Shown one piece after another: positions 35,527 through 44,319 of a DNA stretch of 64,000 nt (the stretch's first letter is position 1; every line of letters starts with the position of its first letter). The position numbers were made by a program, and so were the translations under genes. This DNA comes from Paenibacillus sp. GSMTC-2017 (GTDB taxonomy: Bacteria > Bacillota > Bacilli > Paenibacillales > Paenibacillaceae), in the NCBI RefSeq assembly GCF_016019935.1, contig NZ_JAECMT010000001.1, positions 1,306,774 to 1,370,773 of the forward strand, given 5' to 3'. The notes under the pieces were generated by a model. That model had not been told where the DNA came from. It did not search any database and worked only from the letters and a program-made list of their open reading frames with translations.

Positions 35527-36279
35527 TCATTTCAGCCTAAAACCTCTATCATGCAGAAAGTCGTGCAAATGATCACGCAGATGTTCTCCATTAAATCTTC
35601 TCAGTATTTCCTTCGACCATCTCGTATCCCGCTCTCCACTTTTTGCTACGCCTTTACGAGCTGCATAATACGATTTTGTTATTTCGTCGTACGCTTTAAT
35701 TTCATCTTGAAGTCCTTCCTCACCGTACACTTCTTGATGATAGACAGCCGCAATCGGTAATCTTGGCCGAATATCGGGCTCTTGATCGGACACCCCAATA
35801 CATAAACCAAACACGGGGTACACAAGCTGCGGGAGCTCCAGCAAATCAGTAACATCTTGTGGATTATTGCGTATGCCGCCAATATATACTGTGCCATATC
35901 CAAGCGACTCCGCCGCAACAGTTGCGTTCTGGGCAGCTAAAGTAGCATCGATGGTGCCAAGTAAAAAGAGCTCAACGTTCTGAACTAGCTCCCTTTCTTC
36001 ATGAAAATGGATCGCGGTTCTAATTTTGTTCAGATCTGCGCACCATACGAGAAATACTGGACTTTCAATAATGTGTTGCTGATTGCCAGACAGTTCTGCT
36101 AGCCGTCTTTTTCTTTCGGGATCTCTCACAGCGACAACGCTATATGCTTGAATATTTGAAGAAGTCGGTGCGGATTGTGCAGCCAAAATAATTTCCTGCA
36201 AATGTCCCTCTGGTACGGCCGTATTTTTATATTTGCGTATTGAGCGATGGCTTCTTAACAATTTGATCGTTTCGTTCAT
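35527..36279 (-). CDS. NADPH-dependent nitroreductase/flavin reductase (NfrA type)
   Basis: 250 residues. RSHRSIRKYKNTAVPEGHL and AAQSAPTSSNIQAYSVVAV at the N-terminus are the FMN-binding start of the NfrA/Frp subgroup, and GYGTVYIGGIRNNPQDVTDLL with VFGLCIGV follow. Members reduce FMN or nitro groups using NADPH. Lying 58 bases before the ssuD-like gene in the same direction, it may supply reduced flavin for the monooxygenases. Ribosome site GGAGG before the ATG. Confidence 0.9.
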   Translation of the reverse strand: MNETIKLLRSHRSIRKYKNTAVPEGHLQEIILAAQSAPTSSNIQAYSVVAVRDPERKRRLAELSGNQQHIIESPVFLVWCADLNKIRTAIHFHEERELVQNVELFLLGTIDATLAAQNATVAAESLGYGTVYIGGIRNNPQDVTDLLELPQLVYPVFGLCIGVSDQEPDIRPRLPIAAVYHQEVYGEEGLQDEIKAYDEITKSYYAARKGVAKSGERDTRWSKEILRRFNGEHLRDHLHDFLHDRGFRLK

Positions 36280-36333
36280 CGTTTAATATCCTCCACATCG
36301 GATTAGCCCTCTGAAATGGGCTTAAAATCTGCT

Positions 36334-37728
36334 TTACTGCTCACCAATAGTTGTTCTGAGCGTTTCAACGTCCTTGTTGATCGCCTCAGTTGCCTTGCGA
36401 ATGGCAGAGTTCACGTCTAATCCTTTTACAGCAAGATCCTCTGTAGCCTCCGTAAGTCTTATCGCAATTTCACCTTCGTATGGATGGATATAATGCTCCT
36501 GCAGCGGCTCACCTACAAAGACGTTCTGCACTGTTTTCCCTTGTAGCACAGGGATATCAAGGCCGTACTCCTTTTCAAGCTCGGGATTAATAATTGCCGG
36601 AACACGACCGTTTCTCGCTAATATGCGTTGACCTTCGTCTGATAATATTTCAGCAATCACTTGAAATACTTCATCCTTATGCTTACTTTGACTATTAACC
36701 GATAGAGAGTGAATTTGTGCTTCTCTCGTTTTGCCTAACTGCTCAGAGAAGTTTGGAGCAGGCGCGATATCCCAATTGAACTCAACACCTTGCTGACGTA
36801 ATTCTTCCAATGGGCCTACCATATTGGCAAGCCAAGAAACACGCAGCGCAATCGTCTGATCCTTCATAAATTGATCCCGTCCCCAGTTCCATGTTCCTTC
36901 TGGAGTAACATACCCCGGAATTTCGAGAATGCTTTTCTGCAGTTCAAAAATTCGTCGCCATTCAGGCGTATCAATTGCCGCATTGCCTGTAGTAGGATCG
37001 AGATAGGAAAGACCCAACCCTTTGGACAAGCCCGTTAAGTTATCTACTGCAAGCCCGATATATTGAACACCATTTTCCGTTCTCGTCAGCTTAGTTGCTA
37101 GATCCAATATTTCATCCCATGTCAATTGCTTTTCAGTTGGGTACTCTACACCGAATTTATCAAAAATATCTTTATTGTAATAAAGGACATGCTGATTCGC
37201 GTTAAATGGGATAGCAACAATTTCTTCTCCTTTCCCTTTCGTAATACCCTTGATGTAATCGTACAAAATCGGCTTAAGACGGCTCTCATCGAAGTTATGT
37301 CGTTTGATTAACTCTCTCAAATCTTCGAAAGCACCGGTTCTAACTACTCTTTGATGTGACGTTGATGACGAATAGATAATATCGGGTACATGTGTAGACA
37401 ATACTTCCTCAAGCGTCGCGGTTGCTGCTGGTGTAATGCGTTCAATCGTGACGTTCGGATATTTTTTCTTGATTGGATCGGCAATTAACGTCTTAAATTC
37501 GACATCTGGGAAAGTACCGCTTGTATTATAAAAGGTTAACGTAAGCGGCTCATCACCTAACTTTTTAAAGGTCTCTTTTACCTCTGCTGATGCCGCAGTT
37601 GTTGATGAATCTGTCAGGGAGCTCAGTTCAGCCTTCACCTTGCTCCCACCATTTCCCCCCTCACTTGAGCAAGCAGTTAATACAGTTAATAGTACGAGTG
37701 AAATGATAGTGAACTTGTTATTTTTCAT
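36334..37728 (-). CDS. Solute-binding lipoprotein (family 1), paralog A
   Basis: 464 residues from the ATG at 37728 (AGAGGAGAG upstream; the frame is open to 37800). Signal with lipobox LTAC (Cys20), so it is membrane-tethered. Fold is a type-1 extracellular binding protein as used by MalE-like sugar transporters: TLTFYNTSGTFPDVEFKT, HVLYYNKDIFDKFGVEYPT, LTWDEILDLATKLT. It is mostly identical by eye to the protein at 44320, and both follow an LLM monooxygenase gene. No permease gene is next to it, so it would have to use the permeases at 47061-48923 or elsewhere. Confidence 0.9.
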   Translation of the reverse strand: MKNNKFTIISLVLLTVLTACSSEGGNGGSKVKAELSSLTDSSTTAASAEVKETFKKLGDEPLTLTFYNTSGTFPDVEFKTLIADPIKKKYPNVTIERITPAATATLEEVLSTHVPDIIYSSSTSHQRVVRTGAFEDLRELIKRHNFDESRLKPILYDYIKGITKGKGEEIVAIPFNANQHVLYYNKDIFDKFGVEYPTEKQLTWDEILDLATKLTRTENGVQYIGLAVDNLTGLSKGLGLSYLDPTTGNAAIDTPEWRRIFELQKSILEIPGYVTPEGTWNWGRDQFMKDQTIALRVSWLANMVGPLEELRQQGVEFNWDIAPAPNFSEQLGKTREAQIHSLSVNSQSKHKDEVFQVIAEILSDEGQRILARNGRVPAIINPELEKEYGLDIPVLQGKTVQNVFVGEPLQEHYIHPYEGEIAIRLTEATEDLAVKGLDVNSAIRKATEAINKDVETLRTTIGEQ

Positions 37729-37768
37729 ACTTGCAATCTCTCCTCTAAAATAAGCAATAATTCCCGCT

Positions 37769-39091
37769 TTACTGCACCGTTTGATAGGGGAAAAGTACAT
37801 TTGACGGTCTATTCAGACCAAGATTATCCCTGAGTGTTTTCCCCTCATAAGCTGTTCTGAACAACCCCCTATTTTGTAATTCTGGAATAACCTTATCTAC
37901 AAAAATGTCTAATCCACTAGGGTAAATTTGTGGCATAACATTAAAACCGTCCGCAGCGCCATTCAAAAACCACGATTCAATAACATCAGCAAGTCCGAGC
38001 GGAGTTCCCGTAAAAGTAAAATGTCCTCTAGCTCCTCCCAATCGATTGATAAGCTGCTTCAAAGTCAAATTTTCATCTCGAATCAGATCAAGTATGAGCT
38101 GATGTCTGCTTTTGTTGCCGTTCACTTCATCTGTTTCACGAACACCCTCAAGCGATATTGGCTCATCAAGCGGATGATTTTGGAGATCAAGACCAAGCCT
38201 TTCAGATAGTCGTCTAGTAACACCCTCTTTATCGATCGCTTCAAATAGCTGATTTTCGATTTCAAGAGCTTCCGCTTCTGTATCCGCCAAAATGGGACTA
38301 ATGCCTGGCAATATTTTAAGCTGATCAGCGCTTCTGCCATACTTCGAAAGGCGTGATTTCACATCCTTATAAAAGGCTTGCGCACTTCCGATGCTCTGGT
38401 GTGCAGTAAATATTACTTCCGCAACCTTAGCAGCAAATTCTTTGCCGCTCTCTGATGAGCCTGCTTGAACAAGAACCGGATATCCTTGTGGTGGACGAGC
38501 AATATTTAACGGTCCTTTGACCGAATAATATTTTCCTTTGTGATCGACGGTGTGTACTTTATTCGAGTCTACTCCTACCCCAGTAACTTTGTTATTAACG
38601 ATTGCATCATCTTCCCAGCTATCCCAAAGTTTCTTCACAACGTCTACGAACTCATCCGCTTCCTCATAACGAAGCGAATGTTCAAGATGCTCATCTTTAC
38701 CGAAATTGTGTGCAGCGGAACCTGCTCCAGTAACGATGTTCCAACCGGCTCGACCTTTGCTAATATGGTCTAGTGAAGCGAATTTTCGTGCTACATGATA
38801 CGGCTCATTATAGGTCGTTCCAACGGTTGCAATTAAGCCAATATGTTTCGTTCGACTCGCAAGTGCAGATAATTGTGTAAACGGTTCGAACTTGTTGGAT
38901 CGGCCAACGTACCCATCTGCCAAAAAAACGGAATCCATTAATCCCCGCTCAGCCGTATGCACAATTCCGAGTACATGATTAAAGTCTAGATTTTTTTCTG
39001 GCTCTGACTCTGGAAGTCTCCATGACGCCTCATGATGCCCCGTTCCATACAAAAAAGCATTTAAATGCAATTGACGTTTTCCTTTGCTCAT
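37769..39091 (-). CDS. LLM flavin monooxygenase, NtaA/DmoA/CmoJ type (copy 1)
   Basis: 440 residues. Family marks: LNAFLYGTGHHEASWRLPES at the start, GLMDSVFLADGY, GRAGWNIVTGAGSAAHNFG, PRPPQGYPVLVQAGSSESG, and FVDKVIPELQNRGLFRTAYE near the end. Members use FMNH2 and O2 on thioethers, sulfides, NTA or S-alkyl-cysteines (DmoA, NtaA, B. subtilis CmoJ/YtnJ). It is first in the minus-strand operon from the promoter at 39287, behind a leader hairpin, and is divergent from two more copies. The exact substrate is unknown. Confidence 0.92.
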   Translation of the reverse strand: MSKGKRQLHLNAFLYGTGHHEASWRLPESEPEKNLDFNHVLGIVHTAERGLMDSVFLADGYVGRSNKFEPFTQLSALASRTKHIGLIATVGTTYNEPYHVARKFASLDHISKGRAGWNIVTGAGSAAHNFGKDEHLEHSLRYEEADEFVDVVKKLWDSWEDDAIVNNKVTGVGVDSNKVHTVDHKGKYYSVKGPLNIARPPQGYPVLVQAGSSESGKEFAAKVAEVIFTAHQSIGSAQAFYKDVKSRLSKYGRSADQLKILPGISPILADTEAEALEIENQLFEAIDKEGVTRRLSERLGLDLQNHPLDEPISLEGVRETDEVNGNKSRHQLILDLIRDENLTLKQLINRLGGARGHFTFTGTPLGLADVIESWFLNGAADGFNVMPQIYPSGLDIFVDKVIPELQNRGLFRTAYEGKTLRDNLGLNRPSNVLFPYQTVQ

Positions 39092-39167
39092 ACAAATTCC
39101 TCCTCAAAAAATTGAATCAAAACATTCCGAATTCCACTTCTTAAAATTAATTGTAACGACAAAGAGA

Positions 39168-39209
39168 CCAGAGTTGCCCCAAGGCAATCTCCGGCTATCC
39201 GGTCGATCG
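39168..39209 (-). promoter_or_regulatory. Leader hairpin with shared block, copy A
   Basis: In the untranslated leader of the 37769 operon. The minus strand has CGACCGGATAGCCGGAGAT (core 39190-39205) and folds AGCCGGAG with CTCTGGT (two G-U pairs) around a TTGCC/GGCAA inner stem. Followed by CTCTTTG, a weak T run. The block recurs at 39411 and 61349. Confidence 0.6.
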
Positions 39210-39258
39210 TATGTAGATATTAAACTTATCACAGTGGTTTACTTAGTATTTGAAATTG

Positions 39259-39287
39259 ACTTTACCACCCACCTATTCCTTTGTCAA
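39259..39287 (-). promoter_or_regulatory. Promoter of minus-strand monooxygenase operon
   Basis: TTGACA (39287-39282), 17 bases, TAAAGT (39264-39259), giving a leader of about 160 bases before the ATG at 39091. Confidence 0.65.
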
Positions 39288-39320
39288 TTAGACATGGAAT
39301 TGTTATTTTTTTCTCATTGA

Positions 39321-39349
39321 TTGACAAAGTGAAAAGCAGGCGATATACT
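39321..39349 (+). promoter_or_regulatory. Promoter of plus-strand monooxygenase pair
   Basis: TTGACA (39321-39326), 17 bases, TATACT (39344-39349). Leader of about 135 bases before the ATG at 39492. Confidence 0.8.
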
Positions 39350-39410
39350 GGGCTCACTAATCACAGTATTCTTATTGGCTTAATACAATTTTATATTGAA
39401 CCTATAAAAC

Positions 39411-39454
39411 CGGACAGCCGGAGATTGCCTTAGGGCAGCTCCGGCTGTTTTTTG
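39411..39454 (+). terminator. Leader attenuator hairpin with shared block, copy B
   Basis: Perfect 10-bp stem ACAGCCGGAG (39414-39423) / CTCCGGCTGT (39439-39448), inner TGCC/GGCA, then TTTTTT. It lies between a strong promoter and the first gene, with no other upstream gene on this strand, so it can only act as an attenuator of the 39492 unit. Confidence 0.85.
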
Positions 39455-39491
39455 TTTCACTAAATCAAATGTATATTGTGGGGGGATTGAG

Positions 39492-40868
39492 ATGAGTCAG
39501 AGAAGTAAAAAGCTGCATTTCAATGTATTTGTTAGCGGGACGGGTCATCATGCTGGTTCGAAAAAGCACCCATTAGCCGATCCTTCCAAAAGTCTGGACA
39601 TTTTACACTATGCGAACCAAGCTCAAATTGCTGAACGCGGCCTTCTTGACTCCCTATTTATTGCAGACAATTATTCTGGTACTGGGCGCAGACTTGAACC
39701 GTTTACGATGTTTGCTGCAATCGCCGCCCTTACCAAACATATAGGCTTTATCGCTACTGCTAGTACAACATACAACGACCCTTTTCACCTAGCAAGAAAG
39801 TTCGCATCGCTTGATCATATTAGCGGGGGCCGTGCTGCTTGGAATATTGTAACCGGTCATTCTCAAGCTGATGCAGATAACTTTGGCAAACTAGGACATC
39901 CCGAGCATGCGGAACGTTATGCGATTGGGGATGAATTCGTTGAAGTTACAAAGCAGCTCTGGGATAGCTGGGAGGAAGACGCCCTTATTAATGACATTAA
40001 TCAAGATACTAGAATCGATGATTCTAAATTGCACGAAATTCATTTCAAAGGGAACTATTTTAACGTTAAAGGTCCACTTAACATTCCAAGGCCGCCGCAA
40101 GGTTACCCGGTTCTTGTGCAGGCAGGCTCCTCAGAGAGTGGTAAGGAACTAGCAGCGAAGACGGGTGAAGTTATTTTTACTGCTCAGCAGACGCTTGAGG
40201 CTGGTCAGCAGTTCTATACCGATGTCAAATCTAGGTTAGCTAAATATGGAAGGACGCCAGATCAACTTATTATTATGCCGGGACTTGGACCAATTGTAGC
40301 AGATACGGAAGCAGAGGCAAGAGATTTAGAGGAAGAGCTTAATTCATATCTAAATACTGAACATGCTTTAAAGCGGCTCTCTCGCTACTTTACAGTCGAT
40401 CTAACCGAGTATCCGCTCGATGGACTTGTGCCAATCGACAAATCAAAGCCTTTTGGATCAATTACAAACGGAATTACAAGTCGTCACGAGGCAGTCGTCG
40501 ATGCGGCACGACGTGAAAACTTTACGATAAGACAGTTTCTAGCTAGAAGTGCAGGTGGTCACGGACATCTTACTTTTACAGGTTCTGTACTTCAAGTTGC
40601 CGATTATATCGAGAAATGGTTCCGAGAAGGCGGGGCAGATGGATTTAATTTGCTTCCTCCCATCGTGCCAAGCGGTCTAACAGCCTTCGTAGACAAAGTT
40701 ATACCCGAGTTGCAAAATCGCGGTTTATTCCGTACAGAATACGAAGGAACTTCGCTAAGGGAAAACTTAGGTCTTGCTCGTCCAGCAAACAACTATAGGC
40801 ACATTTGGGCGAACAGAAATATTGCTGCCTCTAATGAAACTAGAGTGGAGAGCAACGTCCCACAATAA
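39492..40868 (+). CDS. LLM flavin monooxygenase, NtaA/DmoA/CmoJ type (copy 2)
   Basis: 458 residues. Same marks as copy 1: VSGTGHHAGSKKHPLADPSK, GLLDSLFIADNYSGTGRR, GRAAWNIVTGHSQADADNFG, RPPQGYPVLVQAGSSESG, FVDKVIPELQNRGLFRTEYE. Closer by eye to the next gene than to copy 1 (both share ADNY(S/A)GTGRRLEPF). A GGGGGG-rich ribosome site precedes the ATG. It sits behind the leader terminator at 39411, so its expression should rise only when read-through is allowed. Confidence 0.92.
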   Translation: MSQRSKKLHFNVFVSGTGHHAGSKKHPLADPSKSLDILHYANQAQIAERGLLDSLFIADNYSGTGRRLEPFTMFAAIAALTKHIGFIATASTTYNDPFHLARKFASLDHISGGRAAWNIVTGHSQADADNFGKLGHPEHAERYAIGDEFVEVTKQLWDSWEEDALINDINQDTRIDDSKLHEIHFKGNYFNVKGPLNIPRPPQGYPVLVQAGSSESGKELAAKTGEVIFTAQQTLEAGQQFYTDVKSRLAKYGRTPDQLIIMPGLGPIVADTEAEARDLEEELNSYLNTEHALKRLSRYFTVDLTEYPLDGLVPIDKSKPFGSITNGITSRHEAVVDAARRENFTIRQFLARSAGGHGHLTFTGSVLQVADYIEKWFREGGADGFNLLPPIVPSGLTAFVDKVIPELQNRGLFRTEYEGTSLRENLGLARPANNYRHIWANRNIAASNETRVESNVPQ

Positions 40869-40889
40869 CTAATAATTGAGGTGTTAGAA

Positions 40890-42239
40890 ATGAGCACAAC
40901 AAAAAAACAAGTGCATTTAAATGTGTTTGTTCGCGGGACGGGTCATCATTCAGCATCATGGAAACATCCATTGTCACACCCAGAGAGTGAGCTTACTTTG
41001 GAGCATTACGCAAATTTTGCACGAATCGCAGAAAGAGGTCTGTTTGATTCCTTATTTCTTGCAGACAATTACGCAGGGACGGGACGTAGATTGGAGCCAT
41101 TCACACTATTTTCAGCTTTGTCCGTTCTGACAAAACATATCGGATTCATTGCAACAGTAAGCACCACTTACAACGATCCTTATCATGTGGCGCGGCAATT
41201 CGCATCGCTCGATCATATTAGTAATGGCAGAGCAGCTTGGAATATAGTGACCGGAGCCTCGAAGGAAGATGCCGCCAACTTCGGACGGCCAGAACATCCA
41301 GATGTGCTGACGCGTTATGCGATCGGAGACGAGTTTGTCGAAGTCGTCAAGCAGCTTTGGGATAGTTGGGAATCAGCGGATAGTTTGGGTAGTTCCGACG
41401 AAGTGGAAAATGTTGAATCAAGCAATATTCATGAAATTCACTTTAAAGGCAATCACTTCAATGTTAAAGGTCCGCTAAATATCCCAAGACCACCTCAAGG
41501 TTATCCTGTGCTCGTGCAAGCTGGCTCATCGGAAGGCGGCAAGGAACTTGCCGCCAAAACTGCGGAAGTTATTTTCACAGCTCAACAAACATTAGGAGCA
41601 GCACAACAATTTTATAGCGATGTTAAATCACGACTAGCCAAATACGGTAGAACGCAAAACCAGCTTCTTATTATGCCGGGATTAAGCCCTATCGTTGCGG
41701 ATACAGAAGCAGAAGCTAAAGATATCGAAAATGAGCTGAGCGAATTACTTGATATGAAAAAAGCGTTAAAGCAGCTGTCCAACCGATTTACAGTCGATTT
41801 ATCCGACTATCCACTAGACGGTCCTGTTCCGCTAGACAAAGCAAAACCATCGAGCGAGTTTACAACTGGAATAACAAGTCGACATGAAGTTGTTTTAGAC
41901 GCTGTACGCCGAGAAAAGCTTACTATTCGCCAAATGATCAATCGTGCTGCCGGCGGACATGGACATGTAACGTATGCCGGCTCCGTCATTCAAGTGGCTG
42001 ACTTTATTGAGCGATGGGTGCAAAACAATGGCTCAGATGGCTTTAACATCATGCCTCATATTTTCCCAAGCGGGCTTGAAACGTTCGTCGATAAAGTAAT
42101 ACCTGAGCTACAAAACCGCGGTATATTCCGTACCTCCTATGAAGGTACAACGTTACGAGACAATCTCGGACTCGCTCGTCCAGAGAATACGAGTAAAAAA
42201 GCGTGGTGGACGAAATATGATGCTCCTGCTGTGCGTTGA
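40890..42239 (+). CDS. LLM flavin monooxygenase, NtaA/DmoA/CmoJ type (copy 3)
   Basis: 449 residues from the ATG at 40890 (GAGGTG 6 bases before; a GTG at 40881 is part of that site). It follows copy 2 by 21 bases and is a tandem duplicate with diverged sequence: VRGTGHHSASWKHPLSHPES, ADNYAGTGRRLEPFTLF, GRAAWNIVTGASKEDAANFG, FVDKVIPELQNRGIFRTSYE. The pair may accept different substrates or form a mixed complex. Ends 31 bases from a convergent MFS gene. Confidence 0.92.
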   Translation: MSTTKKQVHLNVFVRGTGHHSASWKHPLSHPESELTLEHYANFARIAERGLFDSLFLADNYAGTGRRLEPFTLFSALSVLTKHIGFIATVSTTYNDPYHVARQFASLDHISNGRAAWNIVTGASKEDAANFGRPEHPDVLTRYAIGDEFVEVVKQLWDSWESADSLGSSDEVENVESSNIHEIHFKGNHFNVKGPLNIPRPPQGYPVLVQAGSSEGGKELAAKTAEVIFTAQQTLGAAQQFYSDVKSRLAKYGRTQNQLLIMPGLSPIVADTEAEAKDIENELSELLDMKKALKQLSNRFTVDLSDYPLDGPVPLDKAKPSSEFTTGITSRHEVVLDAVRREKLTIRQMINRAAGGHGHVTYAGSVIQVADFIERWVQNNGSDGFNIMPHIFPSGLETFVDKVIPELQNRGIFRTSYEGTTLRDNLGLARPENTSKKAWWTKYDAPAVR

Positions 42240-42270
42240 AAGATTATTTACAGTAATACTATGAGAGGTT

Positions 42271-43377
42271 TTAGGCGCTTCTTTTTTCATGAAATGAAGA
42301 ACTCGTAAAAAGAAATAATAAGAAGAAACAAATGATAATAAAAGTACCTCCCAATATTAGATTAGGAGTACGGATTGCCCAATCACGTGACATATGACTG
42401 CTTAGAATGGCTACTATGCCACCTCCAAAAAGCATTCCTAAAGGTGATACTCCTAATGAAAACAGCCTGACAATTCCTCCAACACGACCTAGCAATGGCT
42501 TAGGCGTAATTCTTTGTCTGTAAGATAATAAGGAGATTATTAATCTAAGTTTCAAATCTATTTTGCTTGTAAAAGTTATCATGTTGCTTGCTAATAAGCT
42601 ACCAACTGTACTTACTGATATAATAAGACCAAAACCAAAAGAGGATAGATTCAGTACTTCTCTCATTAAAAATATTTGCGTAGCTACCGTGCTTGCGAAT
42701 ACAAAAGTTACTACTGAACCGATTAATGTAATGGCAAGAAGTAAGTTATTATCCCGAAATACAAATCGAAAACCTTCTCTTAACTCCAATTTCTTTCTTT
42801 CATTTGTTGCAACATGCGGTTTAAGATTTAACTTAAATATAAAATAACTTGCTATAACCAAAAATAAAGTATCAAAAATAAAAGGAGTTATAATGCTGAC
42901 TGTAATCAAAATTCCACCGACTGCTCTGCCGACTACATCACTCATCGTTAATCTGACAGTAGTAATCCATCCATTCGCTTTTTCTAACTGTTCTTCCGGC
43001 ACAACATCCGGGGTGATCGTTTGAGATGTACTGTCAAAAACAACTTTAGAACACCCCAGCAAAAAACCAAATATAATAAGGATCGAAATTGAAATAGCAT
43101 TCATTATAATTAATGCTATTAAGATAAGTAGAAGCAATACTCTTGAATATAAACTTAACATAAGTAGCTTAGTATGATCGTATTTATCAATCATTACTCC
43201 AACATGTAGACTGAACATGAGCCAAGGAATAGACATAGAAGCGGTCACTAAAGCTACTAAGAAAGGACTATCTGTTAAGCTGGATGATAACCATGGAATA
43301 GCAATTAAAGTTAACCCATCTCCTAATGTAGAAAATGAGAACGCACTCAGTAACTTTGCAAATGATTTATTCTTCAT
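42271..43377 (-). CDS. MFS transporter with an apparent internal deletion
   Basis: 368 residues; relatives in this MdfA/MFS_3-type group are about 410. The N-terminal half is normal (SFSTLGDGLTLIAIPWLSSSL, SLHVGVMIDKYDHTKLLML). After KIDLKLRLIISLL the sequence jumps straight to SYRQRITPKPLLGRVGGIVR, which in the family comes after two further membrane helices. About 40 residues seem to be missing in frame. That would upset the topology, so the protein may be inactive. It is convergent with the monooxygenase genes and has an ACTGAATTCAGT palindrome upstream (43439-43450). Confidence 0.75.
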   Translation of the reverse strand: MKNKSFAKLLSAFSFSTLGDGLTLIAIPWLSSSLTDSPFLVALVTASMSIPWLMFSLHVGVMIDKYDHTKLLMLSLYSRVLLLLILIALIIMNAISISILIIFGFLLGCSKVVFDSTSQTITPDVVPEEQLEKANGWITTVRLTMSDVVGRAVGGILITVSIITPFIFDTLFLVIASYFIFKLNLKPHVATNERKKLELREGFRFVFRDNNLLLAITLIGSVVTFVFASTVATQIFLMREVLNLSSFGFGLIISVSTVGSLLASNMITFTSKIDLKLRLIISLLSYRQRITPKPLLGRVGGIVRLFSLGVSPLGMLFGGGIVAILSSHMSRDWAIRTPNLILGGTFIIICFFLLFLFTSSSFHEKRSA

Positions 43378-43558
43378 CTATTAGCCTCATTTTCTAACGT
43401 CGTTATATATTCTTAGTTTAATTAAGTAAATTGTACTGACTGAATTCAGTATCAACTTATTTACTAGCATAACATGTGATTTACTCAAAAATTGGATTTT
43501 TCTGTAATGAATCCCCCTGCATCCAGCTAGTGATCAATACATTCAAACTTTAAAAAGA

Positions 43559-43596
43559 AGTATGACACTCAGTTGTCATACTTTTTCTTTTATAAT
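43559..43596 (+). promoter_or_regulatory. Hairpin and -10 before YdeI-like gene
   Basis: AGTATGACA/TGTCATACT stem (43559-43582), T-rich run, then TATAAT at 43591-43596. It may be a bidirectional terminator isolating neighbours, or an operator for the promoter whose -10 is TATAAT. Confidence 0.45.
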
Positions 43597-43653
43597 GGAT
43601 TCAAAGCCAGTCCAGTTCCATTTTAATTCAAACGAAGATAGGAGAACGTATCT

Positions 43654-44223
43654 ATGGAAATTGAAAATTTACTCACAGCAACATCGAGCGAAGAATTGAG
43701 ACTGTGGCTACAAGCAAATAGTAGGGCTGAAAAATGTTGTTGGGTAATTGTTAGTATGACGCCAAAAGAAAATACTTTGTTGTATTTGGACGCGGTCGAG
43801 CAATGTTTGTGCTATGGATGGATTGATGGAGTTAAAAAAAAAGTTGATGGATTGGGGATGGCGCAAAGATTGTCTCCTAGAAGCAAAAAAAGTTCATGGA
43901 CTGAACTAAATAAAGAACGAGTTCGCCGCCTCGAAAAGCTAGGTTTAATGACAGACGAAGGAAGAAAGGTCCTTCCTACTATGGACCTCGATGCTTTTAA
44001 AATAGATCCCGATATTGAACAAAAACTTAAAGAAGATGCTCAAGTATACGAGAACTTTTTGGCATTTCCAGCTCTTTATAAAAGAGTTCGGATCGACAAT
44101 ATACAAGGTATTAAGAATGATCGGGAACTATTTAATAGTAGGCTAGAGAAATTTATAACAAACACAAAAGAAAATAAACTGTACGGTCAATGGCATGACA
44201 ACGGACGCCTTTTAGACGATTAA
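43654..44223 (+). CDS. YdeI/OmpD-associated family protein
   Basis: 189 residues. YGWIDGVKKKVDGLGMAQRLSPRSKKSSWTELNKERVRRLEKLGLM is the signature of the YdeI (bacteriocin-protection) family, and the C-terminal AFPALYKRVRIDNIQGIK region fits as well. The biochemical role of the family is not settled; members help survive cationic peptides in some hosts. It stands alone between the monooxygenase clusters and does not look related to them. Confidence 0.8.
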   Translation: MEIENLLTATSSEELRLWLQANSRAEKCCWVIVSMTPKENTLLYLDAVEQCLCYGWIDGVKKKVDGLGMAQRLSPRSKKSSWTELNKERVRRLEKLGLMTDEGRKVLPTMDLDAFKIDPDIEQKLKEDAQVYENFLAFPALYKRVRIDNIQGIKNDRELFNSRLEKFITNTKENKLYGQWHDNGRLLDD

Positions 44224-44257
44224 AAGGTACTAACCCCAATCGTGCAAATTCGGCATA

Positions 44258-44292
44258 GAAAATCCTCCTCGGTTTGCCAACTGAGGAGGATC
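44258..44292 (-). terminator. Terminator of the large ABC/monooxygenase operon
   Basis: GATCCTCCTC/GAGGAGGATT stem followed by TTTC on the minus strand, 28 bases after the binding-protein stop. The stem is strong, the T run short; it may act in both directions. Confidence 0.75.
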
Positions 44293-44319
44293 TTCTCATC
44301 ATATGCATACAAATCGAAC

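Larger units (their letters stand above)
39210..39413. other. Intergenic region between divergent monooxygenase operons
   Basis: Holds two back-to-back promoters (listed separately), both with TTGACAAAG-type -35 elements. Both early transcripts contain a TCACAGT or ACTGTGA element (39231-39237 region on the minus side, 39361-39367 on the plus side), which could be a shared operator. No gene. Confidence 0.5.

Noticed and set aside
39092..39491. SAM (S-box) or T-box riboswitch in the monooxygenase leader
   Set aside because: Neither the S-box core nor the T-box GGGTGGNACCGCG element is present; only a short hairpin with terminator is seen.
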